In this document: piece by piece, positions 16,123 to 26,778 of the stretch | How the letters are laid out: the number at the start of each line of letters is the position of its first letter | How positions within the stretch are numbered: position 1 is the first letter of the stretch | Notes under the pieces: generated by a model | What the model was told of the DNA's origin: nothing | Databases searched by the model: none | What the model saw: only the letters and a program-made list of their open reading frames with translations | DNA from: Aminobacter sp. HY435 | Lineage (GTDB): Bacteria > Pseudomonadota > Alphaproteobacteria > Rhizobiales > Rhizobiaceae | Direction of reading: 5' to 3' | Length of the DNA stretch: 64,000 nucleotides | NCBI RefSeq assembly: GCF_027568395.1 | Contig: NZ_JANKZL010000010.1 | Location: 204,690 to 268,689, forward strand | Program-made: the position numbers and the translations under genes

Positions 16123-17247
16123 ATGGGCATCCATCACGGCCACATCTTGCGAATTCTTCGCGACGAGGGGGCGCAGTCGCGGGCCGAACTGTCGCGGCGC
16201 TCGAAGCTTTCCGCCACGACCCTCACTCACGTAACCGCGGCGTTGTTGCGCGATGGCTCCATCCTCGAAGGCGAGACCTATGGCGCCAACGGAGTGGGGC
16301 GGCCGGCGCAAGCGGTGCGGCTGGTTCCGGAAGCGCGCACTGTGGCCGGCGTCCACATCGGCGCGGGCAACGTGCAGGTGACGATAACCGATCTGCTCGC
16401 CCGCCCCAAGGCAAGTGCAGCTTTCTCCTTCGACACCGGGTCTGCCGATCCCGACGAGATTGTCCGGCAAGTGTCGCGCACGGTGATCCAGCTTGCCGAG
16501 GAAACCCAAGTCGACACGAAGTCGATGCTCGGGGTAGGCATCGGCGTTCCCGGCCCGGTCGATCCGGCGCGCCGCATGGCGCTCGCGTCTATCAATGTCG
16601 GTTGGCGCAACCTGGCGCTGGCCGACAAGCTGGAGGATGCCTTGCGGCTGCCGGCGGTGGTCGAGCACAATGTCAGCGCCATGGCGCTGGCCGAAAGCCG
16701 CTACGGCATCGGCAAGAACGTTCCGGCGCTACTCTACATCTACCTGCGCACCGGCCTTGGCGCCGGGCTGATGGTCGATGGCGCGCCGTTCCGGCCGGGC
16801 GGACATGGCGCGGTTGAACTCGGTCACATCCAGATTGTCGCTGATGGCGCAGAATGCGCGTGCGGCAATGTCGGCTGCCTGGAAACCTTCGTCTGCGAAC
16901 GCGCCCTGATGGAGGCTGCTGGCCTGAGCGGGCAGGCGCCCGACGACTTGCTGGCGCGCGTCGAGCGGAACCGGCCGGCATGGGGCACGGTCGTTCGCCA
17001 CCTGACCACCGCCTTGGCCAGCGCCGTGAATATCCTCAGCCCCAACCTCATCGTCTTTGGCGGTCATCTGGGCGAGGCGCCGCAGTCGCTCTACGAAGCG
17101 CTCGCCGCAGACTTGCCGCCACGCATCATGCCGCACATGCGCGATATCCTGATGCTAGAGCGCGGCACGTTTGGCGCGCAGGCCGGCTCGATTGGCGGCG
17201 CAGCGGTGGCGCTGGACCAGTTCTTCTATTCGGGAGCGCTTCATTGA
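16123..17247 (+). CDS. ROK-family transcriptional regulator
   Basis: A 374-residue repressor/kinase-fold protein. An N-terminal winged helix (about 5-60; [35 protein letters not shown]) precedes the ROK domain. The zinc motif [10 protein letters not shown] (about 245-254) and the sugar-kinase-like loops ([19 protein letters not shown]) are present. The ATG at 16123 follows GGGAGG; an ATG at 16108 lies inside the operator dyad. It overlaps the permease start by 4 bp (TTGA) and so is co-transcribed with the transporter it probably controls. The effector may be a sugar or sulfated sugar, by analogy with ROK proteins; this is inference. Confidence 0.88.
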   Translation: MGIHHGHILRILRDEGAQSRAELSRRSKLSATTLTHVTAALLRDGSILEGETYGANGVGRPAQAVRLVPEARTVAGVHIGAGNVQVTITDLLARPKASAAFSFDTGSADPDEIVRQVSRTVIQLAEETQVDTKSMLGVGIGVPGPVDPARRMALASINVGWRNLALADKLEDALRLPAVVEHNVSAMALAESRYGIGKNVPALLYIYLRTGLGAGLMVDGAPFRPGGHGAVELGHIQIVADGAECACGNVGCLETFVCERALMEAAGLSGQAPDDLLARVERNRPAWGTVVRHLTTALASAVNILSPNLIVFGGHLGEAPQSLYEALAADLPPRIMPHMRDILMLERGTFGAQAGSIGGAAVALDQFFYSGALH

Positions 17248-18038
17248 GCGCAGCACCAGCACCCCAGCCGGCAACGGCGCAGCGATCGTCGATCCTGCCG
17301 GCACTGGCTTTGAACGCTTTGGCTTTCCTGTTCGGCCTTGCCGTGTGGTGGGCCATAACAGCGGCGAAGCTCGTCGTCTTGCCCGGGCCGCTGGAGGTCT
17401 TCCAGCGCGCTATCGAACTGGCACTCAACGGGCAACTGGCGATCGACATTTTCTCCAGCCTGAGGCGTGTTCTCACCGGCTTCCTGCTCGGTGCGGCCCT
17501 TGCCATACCTGTTGGCTTCCTGATGGGCTGGTACACGGTTGCCCGCGCGCTCATCGAGCCATATGTCCAGTTCTTCCGGATGATCCCACCGCTGGCGGTG
17601 ATCCCGCTCGCCATCGTCACGATGGGCATCGACGAGGCGCCGAAGATCTTCGTCATTTTCCTCGCTTCGTTCCTGTCCTGCGTCGTCGCCACCTACCAGG
17701 GCGTCATCAGCGTCGACCGCACGCTCATCAATGCGGCCCGTGTGCTCGGGGCGACGGATTCGGTGATCTTTCCGCGTGTCATCATTCCCGCTTCGATACC
17801 GTTCATCCTCGTCGGCGTGCGCATCGGCCTGGGTTCGGCATGGGCGACAGTGGTCGCCGCCGAACTGATCGCCGCGCAATCGGGCCTCGGCTTCCGCATG
17901 CAGCAGGCGCAGCTCTATTACGACCTGCCGACGATCTTCGTTTCGCTGATCACCATCGGCATCCTCGGGCTCCTGATGGACCGCATTCTCCAGGCAACCG
18001 AGCGTCGGCTCACCCAGTGGCAGGAGCGCGCCCGATGA
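17244..18038 (+). CDS. ABC transporter permease, nitrate/sulfonate/taurine type
   Basis: A 264-residue inner-membrane permease of the SsuC/TauC class with about six helices and the EAA-type loop ([26 protein letters not shown], about 168-193). The likely start is TTG at 17244, overlapping the ROK stop, with GGGAG 8 nt upstream. Its stop overlaps the ATPase start (ATGA). Order permease-ATPase-binding protein-sulfatase fits a sulfur-compound importer; the same protein class also carries nitrate, bicarbonate, taurine and thiamine precursors. Confidence 0.88.
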   Translation: MSAAPAPQPATAQRSSILPALALNALAFLFGLAVWWAITAAKLVVLPGPLEVFQRAIELALNGQLAIDIFSSLRRVLTGFLLGAALAIPVGFLMGWYTVARALIEPYVQFFRMIPPLAVIPLAIVTMGIDEAPKIFVIFLASFLSCVVATYQGVISVDRTLINAARVLGATDSVIFPRVIIPASIPFILVGVRIGLGSAWATVVAAELIAAQSGLGFRMQQAQLYYDLPTIFVSLITIGILGLLMDRILQATERRLTQWQERAR

Positions 18039-18841
18039 GCCCGCAGGCCCAACCCAAACCCTCGTTCCAGCCCAAACTGTCCTTCCAGAATGTCAGCCGG
18101 CGTTTCGGCGAGGGCGAGAAGGCGTTTCTGGCTCTCGACCGGCTCAATCTCGACATTGCCGACGGCGAGTTTGTCACGGTTGTCGGCCCATCCGGCTGCG
18201 GCAAGTCGACGGCCATGAATATCGCCGCCGGGTTGATGGACGTCTCCGATGGCCAGGTTCTGGTCGATGGCAAGCCGGTGAGGGGGCCAGGCCCCGAACG
18301 TGGCGTGATCTTCCAGCAATATGCCCTGTTTCCATGGCTCACCGTGCGCCAGAATGTCGAATTCGGCCTGCGCATCAAGGGCATGCCGGCGGCCGAGCGT
18401 CGCCGCATCTCGGACCGGTTCATCGGTCTCGTCGGGCTCCGCGATTTTGCCGATGCACTGCCGAAGACGCTTTCGGGCGGCATGAAGCAACGCTGTGCCA
18501 TCGCGCGCGCCTATGCCGTGGATCCAACGATGCTGTTGATGGACGAGCCGTTCGGGGCGCTCGACGCGCTGACCCGTGTCCACATGCAGGATCAATTGCT
18601 CGACACCTGGAGCCGCGAGCGCCGCACTGTGTTCTTCATCACCCATGACGTCGACGAGGCGGTCTATCTCGCCAACCGGGTCATCGTCATGGCTGCGCGG
18701 CCGGGTCGGCTGCACAAGATCATCCCGGTCAACCTGCCGCCGGTCCGCAACGAAGAAGTGCGGCTGTCGCCCGAGTTCACCGAAATCCGCAATCAGGTCT
18801 GGCACGCGGTCTATCACCAGAAGCCGCTGGTCGACGCATAG
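18035..18841 (+). CDS. ABC transporter ATP-binding protein, nitrate/sulfonate/taurine type
   Basis: A 268-residue ATPase of the SsuB/TauB class. Motifs: Walker A (GPSGCGKST, about 51-59), Q-loop ([15 protein letters not shown]), signature ([15 protein letters not shown]), Walker B ([14 protein letters not shown]) and switch histidine ([14 protein letters not shown]). The WLTV and DEPFGALD wording is characteristic of this class. A Gln/Pro/Ser-rich lead of about 18 residues precedes the fold. Coupled by ATGA overlap to the permease; the binding protein follows 18 bp downstream. Confidence 0.9.
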   Translation: MSPQAQPKPSFQPKLSFQNVSRRFGEGEKAFLALDRLNLDIADGEFVTVVGPSGCGKSTAMNIAAGLMDVSDGQVLVDGKPVRGPGPERGVIFQQYALFPWLTVRQNVEFGLRIKGMPAAERRRISDRFIGLVGLRDFADALPKTLSGGMKQRCAIARAYAVDPTMLLMDEPFGALDALTRVHMQDQLLDTWSRERRTVFFITHDVDEAVYLANRVIVMAARPGRLHKIIPVNLPPVRNEEVRLSPEFTEIRNQVWHAVYHQKPLVDA

Positions 18842-18859
18842 CATCAACGGGAGGAAAAC

Positions 18860-19846
18860 ATGACCATCAACCTGACCAGACGCGGCTTCATGGCCGTTTC
18901 AGCCGGCATGCTCGCCACGCCGGCAATCATGGCGACAAGCAGGATAGCGTACGCCCAGGCCAAGCCGGTGCGTGTCGGCTACATCGCCGACTATTTCGGC
19001 ACCAGCCTGACGGCGATCGCCAGCGACCAGGGGCTTTGGGCAAAGCACGGCCTCGAGCCCGAACTGAAGGTCTTCACCAACGGGCCGATCCAGATCCAGG
19101 CGCTGGGCGCCGGCAGTCTCGATTTCGGTTACGTCGGCCCCGGCGCGCTGTGGCTGCCGGCATCCGGCAAGGCCAAGATTGTCGCCATGAACGCGCTTGG
19201 CCTGTCCGATCGCGTCATCGCCCAGGCCGGCATCAATTCGATGGCCGATCTCAAGGGCAAGAAGGTCGGCGTCCCCGAGGGCACCTCAGGCGATATGCTG
19301 CTGCGCCTGGCGCTCGCCAAGGCCGGCATGCAGTTGTCCGACGTCGAGGTGGTCAAGATGGACCCCAGCACGGTGGTCTCGGCATTCGCCTCCAAGCAGA
19401 TCGACGGGGCCGGCATCTGGTATCCGCTGGTCGGCGTCATCGGCAAGACCGTGCCCGACCTGGTCGAGGTCGCGAAAAGCGCTGATTTCTTCCCGGCGAA
19501 TTCATTTCCGTCGGCCTTCGTTGCACGCAACGAGGTGGCGGACGCCGATCCCGAGCTGGTCAAGCAGATGATCGCCGTGCTCAAGGACGCCAACGACTAT
19601 CGCGCCGCCGACGTGCCGCGCTCGGTCGAAATCACCGCGAAATTCCTGGGCGTACCCGTCGAACCGCTGGTCACTGAAAGCAAGAACGGCAAGTTCTTGA
19701 CCAGTGCCGAACTTGCCGCCGCCACCAAGGATGGCACCGTCGCCGGCTGGCTCAAGGGGCTCAACGAGCAGTTCGTCACGTTCGGCAAGCTCAAGGATCC
19801 GCTCGACCCGAAGGACTACTATCTCGCCGAGCTCTACGCCGGCTGA
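18860..19846 (+). CDS. ABC transporter substrate-binding protein, SsuA/sulfate-ester type
   Basis: Periplasmic receptor of 328 residues. The N-terminus carries a Tat-like signal (TRRGFMAVSAGMLATPAIMA, cleavage near AYAQA at about 34), then the NMT1/SsuA fold (VRVGYIADYFGTSLTAIASDQGLWAKHGL; KGKKVGVPEGTSGDMLL). GGGAGG precedes the ATG. The ligand is not shown by sequence. The sulfatase gene downstream argues for an organic sulfate ester, similar in logic to the AtsRBC system of Pseudomonas putida. A GC-rich hairpin at about 19865-19888 follows, without a clear T-run. Confidence 0.88.
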   Translation: MTINLTRRGFMAVSAGMLATPAIMATSRIAYAQAKPVRVGYIADYFGTSLTAIASDQGLWAKHGLEPELKVFTNGPIQIQALGAGSLDFGYVGPGALWLPASGKAKIVAMNALGLSDRVIAQAGINSMADLKGKKVGVPEGTSGDMLLRLALAKAGMQLSDVEVVKMDPSTVVSAFASKQIDGAGIWYPLVGVIGKTVPDLVEVAKSADFFPANSFPSAFVARNEVADADPELVKQMIAVLKDANDYRAADVPRSVEITAKFLGVPVEPLVTESKNGKFLTSAELAAATKDGTVAGWLKGLNEQFVTFGKLKDPLDPKDYYLAELYAG

Positions 19847-19888
19847 ACACTGCCACGCCTGGTGCCTCTTCCCGGAACCGGGAGGAGG

Positions 19889-19997
19889 CTAGAGCGCGCC
19901 GTGCGTCCGAATGGACTCACAAAGGACGCTCTAACTTATTGAGTTGGCGCATCGTGCTTTCCGAAAATCGGGTCCGATTTTCGGGCCGATGCGCTAG
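19889..19997. repeat. RIME-like intergenic repeat, copy 1
   Basis: A 109-bp element beginning CTAGAGCG and ending GATGCGCTAG, containing small dyads (CCGAAAATCGG..CCGATTTTCGG and GCGTCC..GGACGC). A second copy about 90 percent identical by eye lies at 42599-42704. Such mosaic palindromic elements are common between genes in Rhizobiales. Here it separates the transporter from the sulfatase gene. Confidence 0.8.
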
Positions 19998-20017
19998 GGC
20001 CTTCCCCAAAGATTCCC

Positions 20018-21523
20018 ATGCAGCGTGACCCCATGAACGTTCTCTACATCGACATCGACAGCCTCCGCCGCGATCATCTCGGCTGTTACGGCTATCACCG
20101 CAACACCTCGCCGGCGATCGATGCGCTGGCTGCCGACGGTATCCGCTTCGAGAATGTCTATGTTTCCGACGTGCCGTGCCATCCGTCCCGCACGGCGTTG
20201 TGGAGCGGCCGTCACGGTTTGCGCACCGGCGTTGTCGGTCATGGCGGCACGGCTTGCGAGCCGTTCAGGGAAGGGGCCGAACGCGCCTGGGCCGGAACCT
20301 TCTACGAAGAAGGCTGGATGAAGGCGCTGCGCGACCTCGGTTACTACACCATGACCATCTCGTCCTTCGGCGAGCGCCATGGCTGCTGGCATTGGTACGC
20401 CGGCTTCAACGAGATGCTGAATCCGGGCAAGGGCGGCATGGAGAACGCCGACGAGGTGGTGCCGCAGGCCATCGACTGGCTGCGCCGCAACGGCAAGGAC
20501 AAGAAGTGGTTCCTGCACGTCAATGTCTGGGATCCGCACACGCCTTACCGCGTGCCGGAGAGCTTCGGCGATCCGTTCAAGGATGACCCGATACCGTCGT
20601 GGATGACACGCGAGGTCCTGGCGGAGCAGATGAAGGGGTTTGGGCCGCACAGCCCGATGGAACCGCGCGGCTACGACGCCGAACCTTCGGGCTATGCCCG
20701 GATGCCAGTGCCGATCGACGATCTCGACAAGGCCAAGGCCTGGTTCGATGGCTACGATACCGGCGTCAAATACGCCGACGAACATGTCGGCAAGCTGGTC
20801 GCCACCTTGAAGGAGCTTGACCTGTTCGACGATACCGTCATCGTCATTGGTGCCGACCACGGCGAGAACATGGGCGAGCTCAACGTCTGGGCCGACCATC
20901 AGACGGCCGATGAATACACCTGCAACGTACCGCTGGTCATTCGTTGGCCGGGCGCATCCGAGATGAACGGCGTCAACGAAGGCCTGCATTACCATTTCGA
21001 TTGGGCAGCGACCCTTGTCGACAAGCTCGGCGGCACGGTGCCGGCCGTCTGGGATGGAAAATCCTTCGCCGGTGCGCTGCGAGCGGGCGAGCAGGGCGGT
21101 CGCGACTACCTGGTGCTGTCGCAGGGCGCATGGGCGGTGCAGCGCGGCGTTCGCTTCCGGCTCGAGGGCGACGACTGGCTGATGCTCCGAACCTATCATG
21201 ACGGCTACAAGGACCTGCAGCCGGTCGAGTTGTTCAACCTGACCAGCGACCCGCACGAACAGCACGATCTCGCGTTGCGACGCGCCGACGTCGTGGCATA
21301 CGCCAGCAAGCTGCTCGAGGACTGGCGCGCCGAGACGATGGCACGGAGCGAGACCGATACGGATCCTCTGGTCACTGTGATGCGCGAAGGTGGACCTTAT
21401 CACTGCAAGGGCGAACTGCCTGCCTATCTTGAGCGTCTCAGGGCAACTGGGCGTGGCCACCATGCCGATAGCCTCGAGGCTCGGCATCCCGCACCGCCAG
21501 TCAAGTCCGCCACGACACGCTAG
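20018..21523 (+). CDS. Sulfatase of the formylglycine type, cytoplasmic
   Basis: Hydrolase of sulfate esters, 501 residues in the alkaline-phosphatase/sulfatase superfamily. The N-terminal metal site (IDIDSLRRDHLGCYGY) is followed by the sulfatase signature CHPSRTALWSGRHG. Its Cys54 would be converted to formylglycine (C-x-P-x-R form). The second metal site is visible as GADHGENMGE near 285. No signal peptide or membrane helix is present, so it should act in the cytoplasm on imported substrate. The start is uncertain: ATG 20018 or ATG 20033 (MNVLYIDID), neither with a clear ribosome binding site. It lies 171 bp after the binding-protein gene, across a repeat. Confidence 0.85.
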   Translation: MQRDPMNVLYIDIDSLRRDHLGCYGYHRNTSPAIDALAADGIRFENVYVSDVPCHPSRTALWSGRHGLRTGVVGHGGTACEPFREGAERAWAGTFYEEGWMKALRDLGYYTMTISSFGERHGCWHWYAGFNEMLNPGKGGMENADEVVPQAIDWLRRNGKDKKWFLHVNVWDPHTPYRVPESFGDPFKDDPIPSWMTREVLAEQMKGFGPHSPMEPRGYDAEPSGYARMPVPIDDLDKAKAWFDGYDTGVKYADEHVGKLVATLKELDLFDDTVIVIGADHGENMGELNVWADHQTADEYTCNVPLVIRWPGASEMNGVNEGLHYHFDWAATLVDKLGGTVPAVWDGKSFAGALRAGEQGGRDYLVLSQGAWAVQRGVRFRLEGDDWLMLRTYHDGYKDLQPVELFNLTSDPHEQHDLALRRADVVAYASKLLEDWRAETMARSETDTDPLVTVMREGGPYHCKGELPAYLERLRATGRGHHADSLEARHPAPPVKSATTR

Positions 21524-22057
21524 CTAGAACGGAAAACCGCGTCACGCTTTTCCTGGACTTGCTTCCCCGAGTGGAGCTCCCGCGCGATGAATTGGCCGAA
21601 CGTGCTCGTGAAACGCGCAAGGCCGGCGCTGACGCCTGTCGGCTGGTGTCAGCGCCAACACTTGGCGGACCGATCCGGCTATCGAGGATTGGGTGGGAGC
21701 GAACAGCAGGCCGAACCAGGCCGGGTTATGCCCGCCCTTGTCGATATCGAAGCTGAGATTGTCGTCGCAAAGACGTGTAGGCGGCCAAACAAGAGCGGCC
21801 CGCCTGGGGCTGCCAAGCAGGGCCGTCTGCATTGCGTAGGGGCGGGGGGTGGGGTGGCCGACGCAACGCTCTCTAGATGGATTTAAGGCCTTGCATCGGC
21901 TCTGCCCACCTGCCCATGCAAAACAATACACCACGGCGGTATCCAGGCAATTAGCTCAATGGAGCGACGGACCCGGGCGATGGCTCAATGCGACGACCGC
22001 GAGCACCAGACATTTCGGTCGGGTACGACTAAGTATCTGATTCATTTGACAAGGAAG
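21524..22057. other. Gap without a convincing gene
   Basis: A 534-bp stretch between the sulfatase gene and the tRNA. I find no open frame with plausible composition and no repeat seen elsewhere in the window. A short D-arm-like string (TTAGCTCAATGG at about 21951) has no tRNA around it. The stretch may hold decayed coding sequence on the minus strand, but I cannot assign a family. Confidence 0.5.
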
Positions 22058-22134
22058 TGGTAGCGGGAAGTGGACTCGAACCACCGACCCCAGGATTATG
22101 ATTCCCGTGCTCTAACCAACTGAGCTATCCCGCC
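22058..22134 (-). tRNA. tRNA-Met (CAT), elongator type, CCA encoded
   Basis: A complete cloverleaf on the minus strand: acceptor GGCGGGA pairing with TCCCGCT, D-arm TAGCTCAGTTGGTTAGAGCA, anticodon loop ATCATAA with anticodon CAT, T-arm GGTTCGAGTCC, discriminator A and encoded CCA, 77 nt. The G-U first pair and the anticodon arm resemble rhizobial elongator tRNA-Met. A tRNA-Ile with a lysidine-modified CAT anticodon is possible but less likely; the initiator is excluded because it lacks the three G-C pairs typical of the initiator anticodon stem. Confidence 0.9.
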
Positions 22135-22203
22135 AGGGTGGAGAAGGCCCGAAAATCTGTCTCCGGAGAGGCAGGCGTCGAGGCGTTCGCCAAGGTCGGG
22201 CGG

Positions 22204-22232
22204 ATATAATGTCTGGATGGCGAATGTGTCAA
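22204..22232 (-). promoter_or_regulatory. Sigma-70-type promoter of the tRNA gene
   Basis: On the minus strand TTGACA (22227-22232) and TTATAT (22204-22209) are separated by exactly 17 bp. The predicted start is at about 22197, some 60 bp before the tRNA 5' end, leaving a leader for RNase P to remove. The rest of the gap up to 22471 shows nothing else recognisable. Confidence 0.75.
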
Positions 22233-22471
22233 GCACCGAAGCGCGGTTGATTTTCGATATTCGCAAGATCAGCGATGATCGGCGCCAATGTGCCTTGGAA
22301 CGCGGGGCTATGTCGGGCGCATAAGGTTGGTTTGAACCGCTTGCCGGCGGCCTATGTCGTGGATTCCGCTGGCTTTCGCCACGCTTAGGCCGATATGGCG
22401 CAGGGCGCGGGGTTGAGTTCGAACAGCCCGGCCACTATGTCTGCGGACATAAATTCCCGAGAAAGAGCCTG

Positions 22472-23425
22472 ATGAAACCGCGTATTGCAGTCCTTGGATG
22501 TGGATACTGGGGCGGTAACCACATCCGCACCCTGAAGTCGCTTGGCGCCCTCCATGCCGTTTCGGATATCGATCCGGCGCGCGCCGCACGTTTCGCCGCG
22601 GAGCAGGGGTGCCTGGCGCTGACGCCGGACGAATTGTTCGCCAACAACGATGTCGATGCCATCGTCATGGCGCTGCCGCCGCAGTTTCACGCTGACTTTG
22701 CGATTCGCGCCGTCGAGGCGGGCAAGGACGTACTGGTCGAAAAGCCGATCGCCCTGACCGTGCCCGACGCCGAACGCGCGGTGAAGGCTGCGCGCGACAA
22801 TGGCCGCGTGTTCATGACCGGTCATGTGCTGCGCTTCCACCCCGCCTTCGAAGGGCTCAAGGCGCTGGTCGACAAGGGCGAGCTCGGCGAAGTCGGCTAC
22901 ATCCATTCGCATCGCCTCGGCCTGGGCAAGTTCCACGCCGAAAACGACGCGCTGTGGGATCTTGCCCCGCACGACCTGTCGATGATCCTGGCGATCACCG
23001 GCACGGCGCCGGTCGAGGTGCGCGGCGAGGGCGCTGCCGTGCTCAACCACCTCAGCGATTTCGCCCATCTGCACATGCGCTTCCCCAACGGCCTGCGCGG
23101 GCACCTGTTTGCCTCGCGCCTCAACCCTTACCGCGAGCGCCGGCTGACCGTCGTCGGCACCAAGGGCATGGCCGTGTTCGACGACGTCGAGCCGCAGGAG
23201 CGCAAGCTTGCGCTGTATCGTCATGCGGTTTGGCAGGACGAGGGGCAGTGGACGTCGACGATGAACGAGCCGACCTATATCGAGCTCGAAAACGCCATGC
23301 CGCTGACGCGCGAGCTCGAGCATTTCATTCACTGCATCGAGACGCGCGAAGAGCCACGCACCGGTGCCGAGGAAGCGCTCGGCGTGCTCAGGATTCTGAC
23401 GGCGGGTACGGTTACGCACGACTGA
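22472..23425 (+). CDS. Gfo/Idh/MocA-family oxidoreductase
   Basis: NAD(P)-dependent sugar-type dehydrogenase of 317 residues. The Rossmann motif GCGYWGGNHIRT is at about 9-20, the family signature EKPIALT at about 91-97 (with the active-site Lys of EKP) and HDLSMILAITG at about 170, where the His is a usual catalytic residue. The subgroup resembles dehydrogenases of nucleotide-sugar or surface-polysaccharide metabolism, such as UDP-N-acetylglucosaminuronate 3-dehydrogenases, but no neighbouring genes confirm this. Start ATG with GAAAGAG upstream. Confidence 0.85.
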   Translation: MKPRIAVLGCGYWGGNHIRTLKSLGALHAVSDIDPARAARFAAEQGCLALTPDELFANNDVDAIVMALPPQFHADFAIRAVEAGKDVLVEKPIALTVPDAERAVKAARDNGRVFMTGHVLRFHPAFEGLKALVDKGELGEVGYIHSHRLGLGKFHAENDALWDLAPHDLSMILAITGTAPVEVRGEGAAVLNHLSDFAHLHMRFPNGLRGHLFASRLNPYRERRLTVVGTKGMAVFDDVEPQERKLALYRHAVWQDEGQWTSTMNEPTYIELENAMPLTRELEHFIHCIETREEPRTGAEEALGVLRILTAGTVTHD

Positions 23426-23500
23426 GGATAGGGGAGTAAGGGAGTAGGGCAACAAGGAGTTGCGCGCCATCGGCGAAGTCTGCTCCGACCCTTACTCCCT

Positions 23501-23866
23501 CTACAGCAGCCACCACCCAGCCAAGGCCAGGACGGCCAGCCACACCACGATGATGAAGGCGAGGCCGGCCATGCTGCGTGGCTGGGCGGTGATTTCGGCT
23601 GCTTGGGCGCGGAAGCGGGCCATCAGCTCGGCCGGGATCATGCGGATCACCAGCCAGATGCCCAGGGGTACGATCAGCAGGTCGTCGAGATAGCCGAGCA
23701 CGGGCACGAAATCAGGAATGAGATCGACCGGGCTCAGTGCATAGGCTGCCACGCAGGCGGCCGCCACGCGGGCATACCACGGCGTCAGCGGGCTGCGCGC
23801 GGCTAGGTACAGCGCCACGATATCGCGCTTCAGCAGCCGTGCCCAGCGCCTGGCCGCTTCCAGCAT
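23501..23866 (-). CDS. YkvA family (DUF1232) small membrane protein
   Basis: A 121-residue protein with the DUF1232 motif AYALSPVDLIPDFVPVLGYLDDLLIVPLGI (about 41-70) and a C-terminal hydrophobic helix (about 98-120). The family is widespread and of unknown function. Its start lies 11 bp after the mnmA stop on the same strand, so the two are probably co-transcribed. Confidence 0.85.
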   Translation of the reverse strand: MLEAARRWARLLKRDIVALYLAARSPLTPWYARVAAACVAAYALSPVDLIPDFVPVLGYLDDLLIVPLGIWLVIRMIPAELMARFRAQAAEITAQPRSMAGLAFIIVVWLAVLALAGWWLL

Positions 23867-23877
23867 TGATGTTGGGC

Positions 23878-25068
23878 TTACTCCGCCGCGATCGAACCCG
23901 GCGTTGCCGCGAGCCGCGACAGCATCGCCTCGGCGTCGGCATGGCGTTCGGAACGCTCGATGAAGCCGCCGCCGAAGACGCGCGCCTCGTTACCTTCGTC
24001 GGAATAGAGCACGCAGGCCTGTCCGGGTGCGATGCCCGACTCGCCATCGACCAGTTCGACCCAGGTGGCGCCGCCCTTGTGATGCAGCACGACAGGGCGA
24101 GGCGGGCGCGACGAGCGTACCTTGGCGAAAAGTTCGAGGCCCGATGCCGGGATATCGGACAAGGCGTCGTCACCCAGCCAGTTCATGCCGCGCAGGAAGA
24201 TCTTGTGCGTCTCCAGTGCCTCGCGCGGACCAACGACGACACGCGCGCGCTCGGCGTCGATATGCACGACGTAAAGCGGCTCGCCGGAGGCGATGCCGAT
24301 GCCGCGGCGCTGGCCGATGGTGTAGCGCAGGATGCCCTCATGGCGGCCGAGCACGCGGCCGTCGATATGGACGATGTCGCCAGGATTGGCAGCGGTTGGT
24401 CGCAGCTTGGCGATGATGTCGGAATACTTGCCCTGCGGCACGAAGCAGATGTCCTGGCTGTCCTGCTTTGCGGCGACGGTCAGGCCCATGCGTTCGGCCG
24501 CCGCGCGGACGTCGGGCTTGGACATGCCGCCGAGCGGAAAGCGCAGATAGTCGATCTGCTCCTGGGTGGTGGCAAACAGGAAATAGCTCTGGTCGCGGTC
24601 GGCATCGACCGGGCGATACAGCGAACGGTGGGCGCCGTTCTGCTTGGAGCGGATATAGTGGCCGGTGGCGAGCGCATCGGCGCCCAGCTCGCGCGCGGTG
24701 GCAAGCAGGTCGGCGAACTTGACCGTCTGGTTGCACGATACGCAGGGGATCGGGGTCTCGCCGGCGACGTAGCTTTCGGCGAAGGGATCGATGACCGCCT
24801 TGCGGAAGCGCTCTTCGTAGTCGAGCACATAGTGTGGAATGCCGAGCGTCTCGGAGACGCGGCGGGCGTCGGCGATGTCCTGTCCGGCACAGCACGAACC
24901 GGCGCGGTGGGTCGAGGCGCCATGGTCGTAAAGCTGCAGCGTCACGCCGACGACGTCATAACCTTCCTGTTTGAGCAGGCCGGCCACGACGGAAGAATCA
25001 ACGCCACCCGACATGGCAACAACCACGCGGGTGTCTTCGGGGCGTCCGGGCAGGTCCAGGCTATTCAT
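23878..25068 (-). CDS. mnmA: tRNA-specific 2-thiouridylase MnmA
   Basis: Enzyme that thiolates U34 of tRNAs for Lys, Glu and Gln, using ATP and persulfide sulfur. The 396-residue protein has the PP-loop SGGVDSSV (about 20-27), the nucleophilic cysteine in SCNQTVKF, the second catalytic cysteine in [10 protein letters not shown] (about 213), and the C-terminal beta-barrel domains typical of the family. It is slightly longer than the usual 360-380 residues. It is followed at 11 bp by the DUF1232 gene. Confidence 0.95.
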   Translation of the reverse strand: MNSLDLPGRPEDTRVVVAMSGGVDSSVVAGLLKQEGYDVVGVTLQLYDHGASTHRAGSCCAGQDIADARRVSETLGIPHYVLDYEERFRKAVIDPFAESYVAGETPIPCVSCNQTVKFADLLATARELGADALATGHYIRSKQNGAHRSLYRPVDADRDQSYFLFATTQEQIDYLRFPLGGMSKPDVRAAAERMGLTVAAKQDSQDICFVPQGKYSDIIAKLRPTAANPGDIVHIDGRVLGRHEGILRYTIGQRRGIGIASGEPLYVVHIDAERARVVVGPREALETHKIFLRGMNWLGDDALSDIPASGLELFAKVRSSRPPRPVVLHHKGGATWVELVDGESGIAPGQACVLYSDEGNEARVFGGGFIERSERHADAEAMLSRLAATPGSIAAE

Positions 25069-25337
25069 CGGGATTGCGTTCCGCTGTCTTCAGGTCGGCT
25101 GCATGCCAATGGCTGCAATATAGGTCAAGGCGCTTCGCAGTACCACCCACGCGTCAGCGCTGCGCCATTTTGAGGCGCGGAACCAGCCGTCGGCGCAGAT
25201 GGTTAAATTGCAGATCGAGAGTCTAACGATCCGTTCACGTTCGTTACTTACCTCTTAGTACACGCTTAGGCAATTTTTAAAGCTGTGGCGGTAGTGTGGC
25301 AGGTGATTGGGTCTTTGAGTTTTTAGTAGAGAGTACG

Positions 25338-25613
25338 ATGACCGATCTGGTTAGACCGCGTGTCAAATATGTTATCGGGCCTGACGGCAGCCCACTTACG
25401 ATTGCCGATCTGCCCCCGACCAACACGCGCCGGTGGGTTATCCGCCGCAAGGCGGAAGTGGTCGCAGCGGTCCGGGGAGGATTGCTCAGTCTCGACGAAG
25501 CGTGCCAACGCTACAAGTTGACGACCGAGGAATTTCTGTCCTGGCAGGCTTCCATTGACGAGTACGGCCTTGCCGGCCTGCGCACCACGCGCATCCAGCA
25601 ATACCGTCACTGA
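25338..25613 (+). CDS. sciP: SciP-type CtrA inhibitory protein (DUF1153)
   Basis: A 91-residue helix-turn-helix protein of the DUF1153 family. Its sequence (RPRVKYVIGPDGSPLTIADLPP, RRWVIRRKAEVVAAVRGGLLSLDEACQRYKLTTEEFLSWQ, then GLAGLRTTRIQQYR) closely follows Caulobacter SciP, which binds CtrA or its promoters and blocks CtrA activation in G1. The start at MTDLVRPRVKYV follows GAGAG; an upstream GTG-type extension is unlikely. It lies 2.4 kb from ctrA on the same strand and has its own terminator, so it is a separate unit. Its upstream region contains a GAGTC CcrM site near 25217. Confidence 0.9.
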   Translation: MTDLVRPRVKYVIGPDGSPLTIADLPPTNTRRWVIRRKAEVVAAVRGGLLSLDEACQRYKLTTEEFLSWQASIDEYGLAGLRTTRIQQYRH

Positions 25614-25641
25614 CACCGGCCCGTTGCGGCCAAACCAATAG

Positions 25642-25678
25642 AAAAGGGTGCGGGCCAACCGCACCCTTTTTCGTTTTT
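25642..25678 (+). terminator. Rho-independent terminator after sciP
   Basis: A perfect 12-bp stem (25642-25653 with 25659-25670) with a 5-nt loop, followed by TCGTTTTT. It lies 28 bp after the sciP stop. Confidence 0.9.
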
Positions 25679-25758
25679 GACGTCGATTTCGGTTGCCAAC
25701 CTTAGTCCGCGGCGCGCCCCTGGGTGCCGGGAGCCCCGGCGTTCCCGGGATCCCGGTC

Positions 25759-26685
<927 letters not shown>

Positions 26686-26752
26686 GGAAACGTCCTCCTT
26701 GGGATGGTGTGCGCCACTATCATTTGGATAGTATAAATCCATTGTCTAGAAT

Positions 26753-26775
26753 GTACCTGAATGATATATAGGTAC
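26753..26775. promoter_or_regulatory. Inverted repeat between oxidoreductase and HxlR gene
   Basis: GTACCT at 26753-26758 and AGGTAC at 26770-26775, separated by 11 bp. A second motif, GGATAGTAT, occurs at 26726-26734 and again at 26778-26786. These are candidate HxlR binding sites. The repeat overlaps an ATG at 26761, which favours the downstream ATG as the true start of the regulator. Confidence 0.5.
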
Positions 26776-26778
26776 CTC

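Noticed and set aside
21945..21985. tRNA-like string (AATTAGCTCAATGGAGCGACGG)
   Set aside because: It resembles a D-arm only; no acceptor stem, anticodon arm or T-arm can be built around it.
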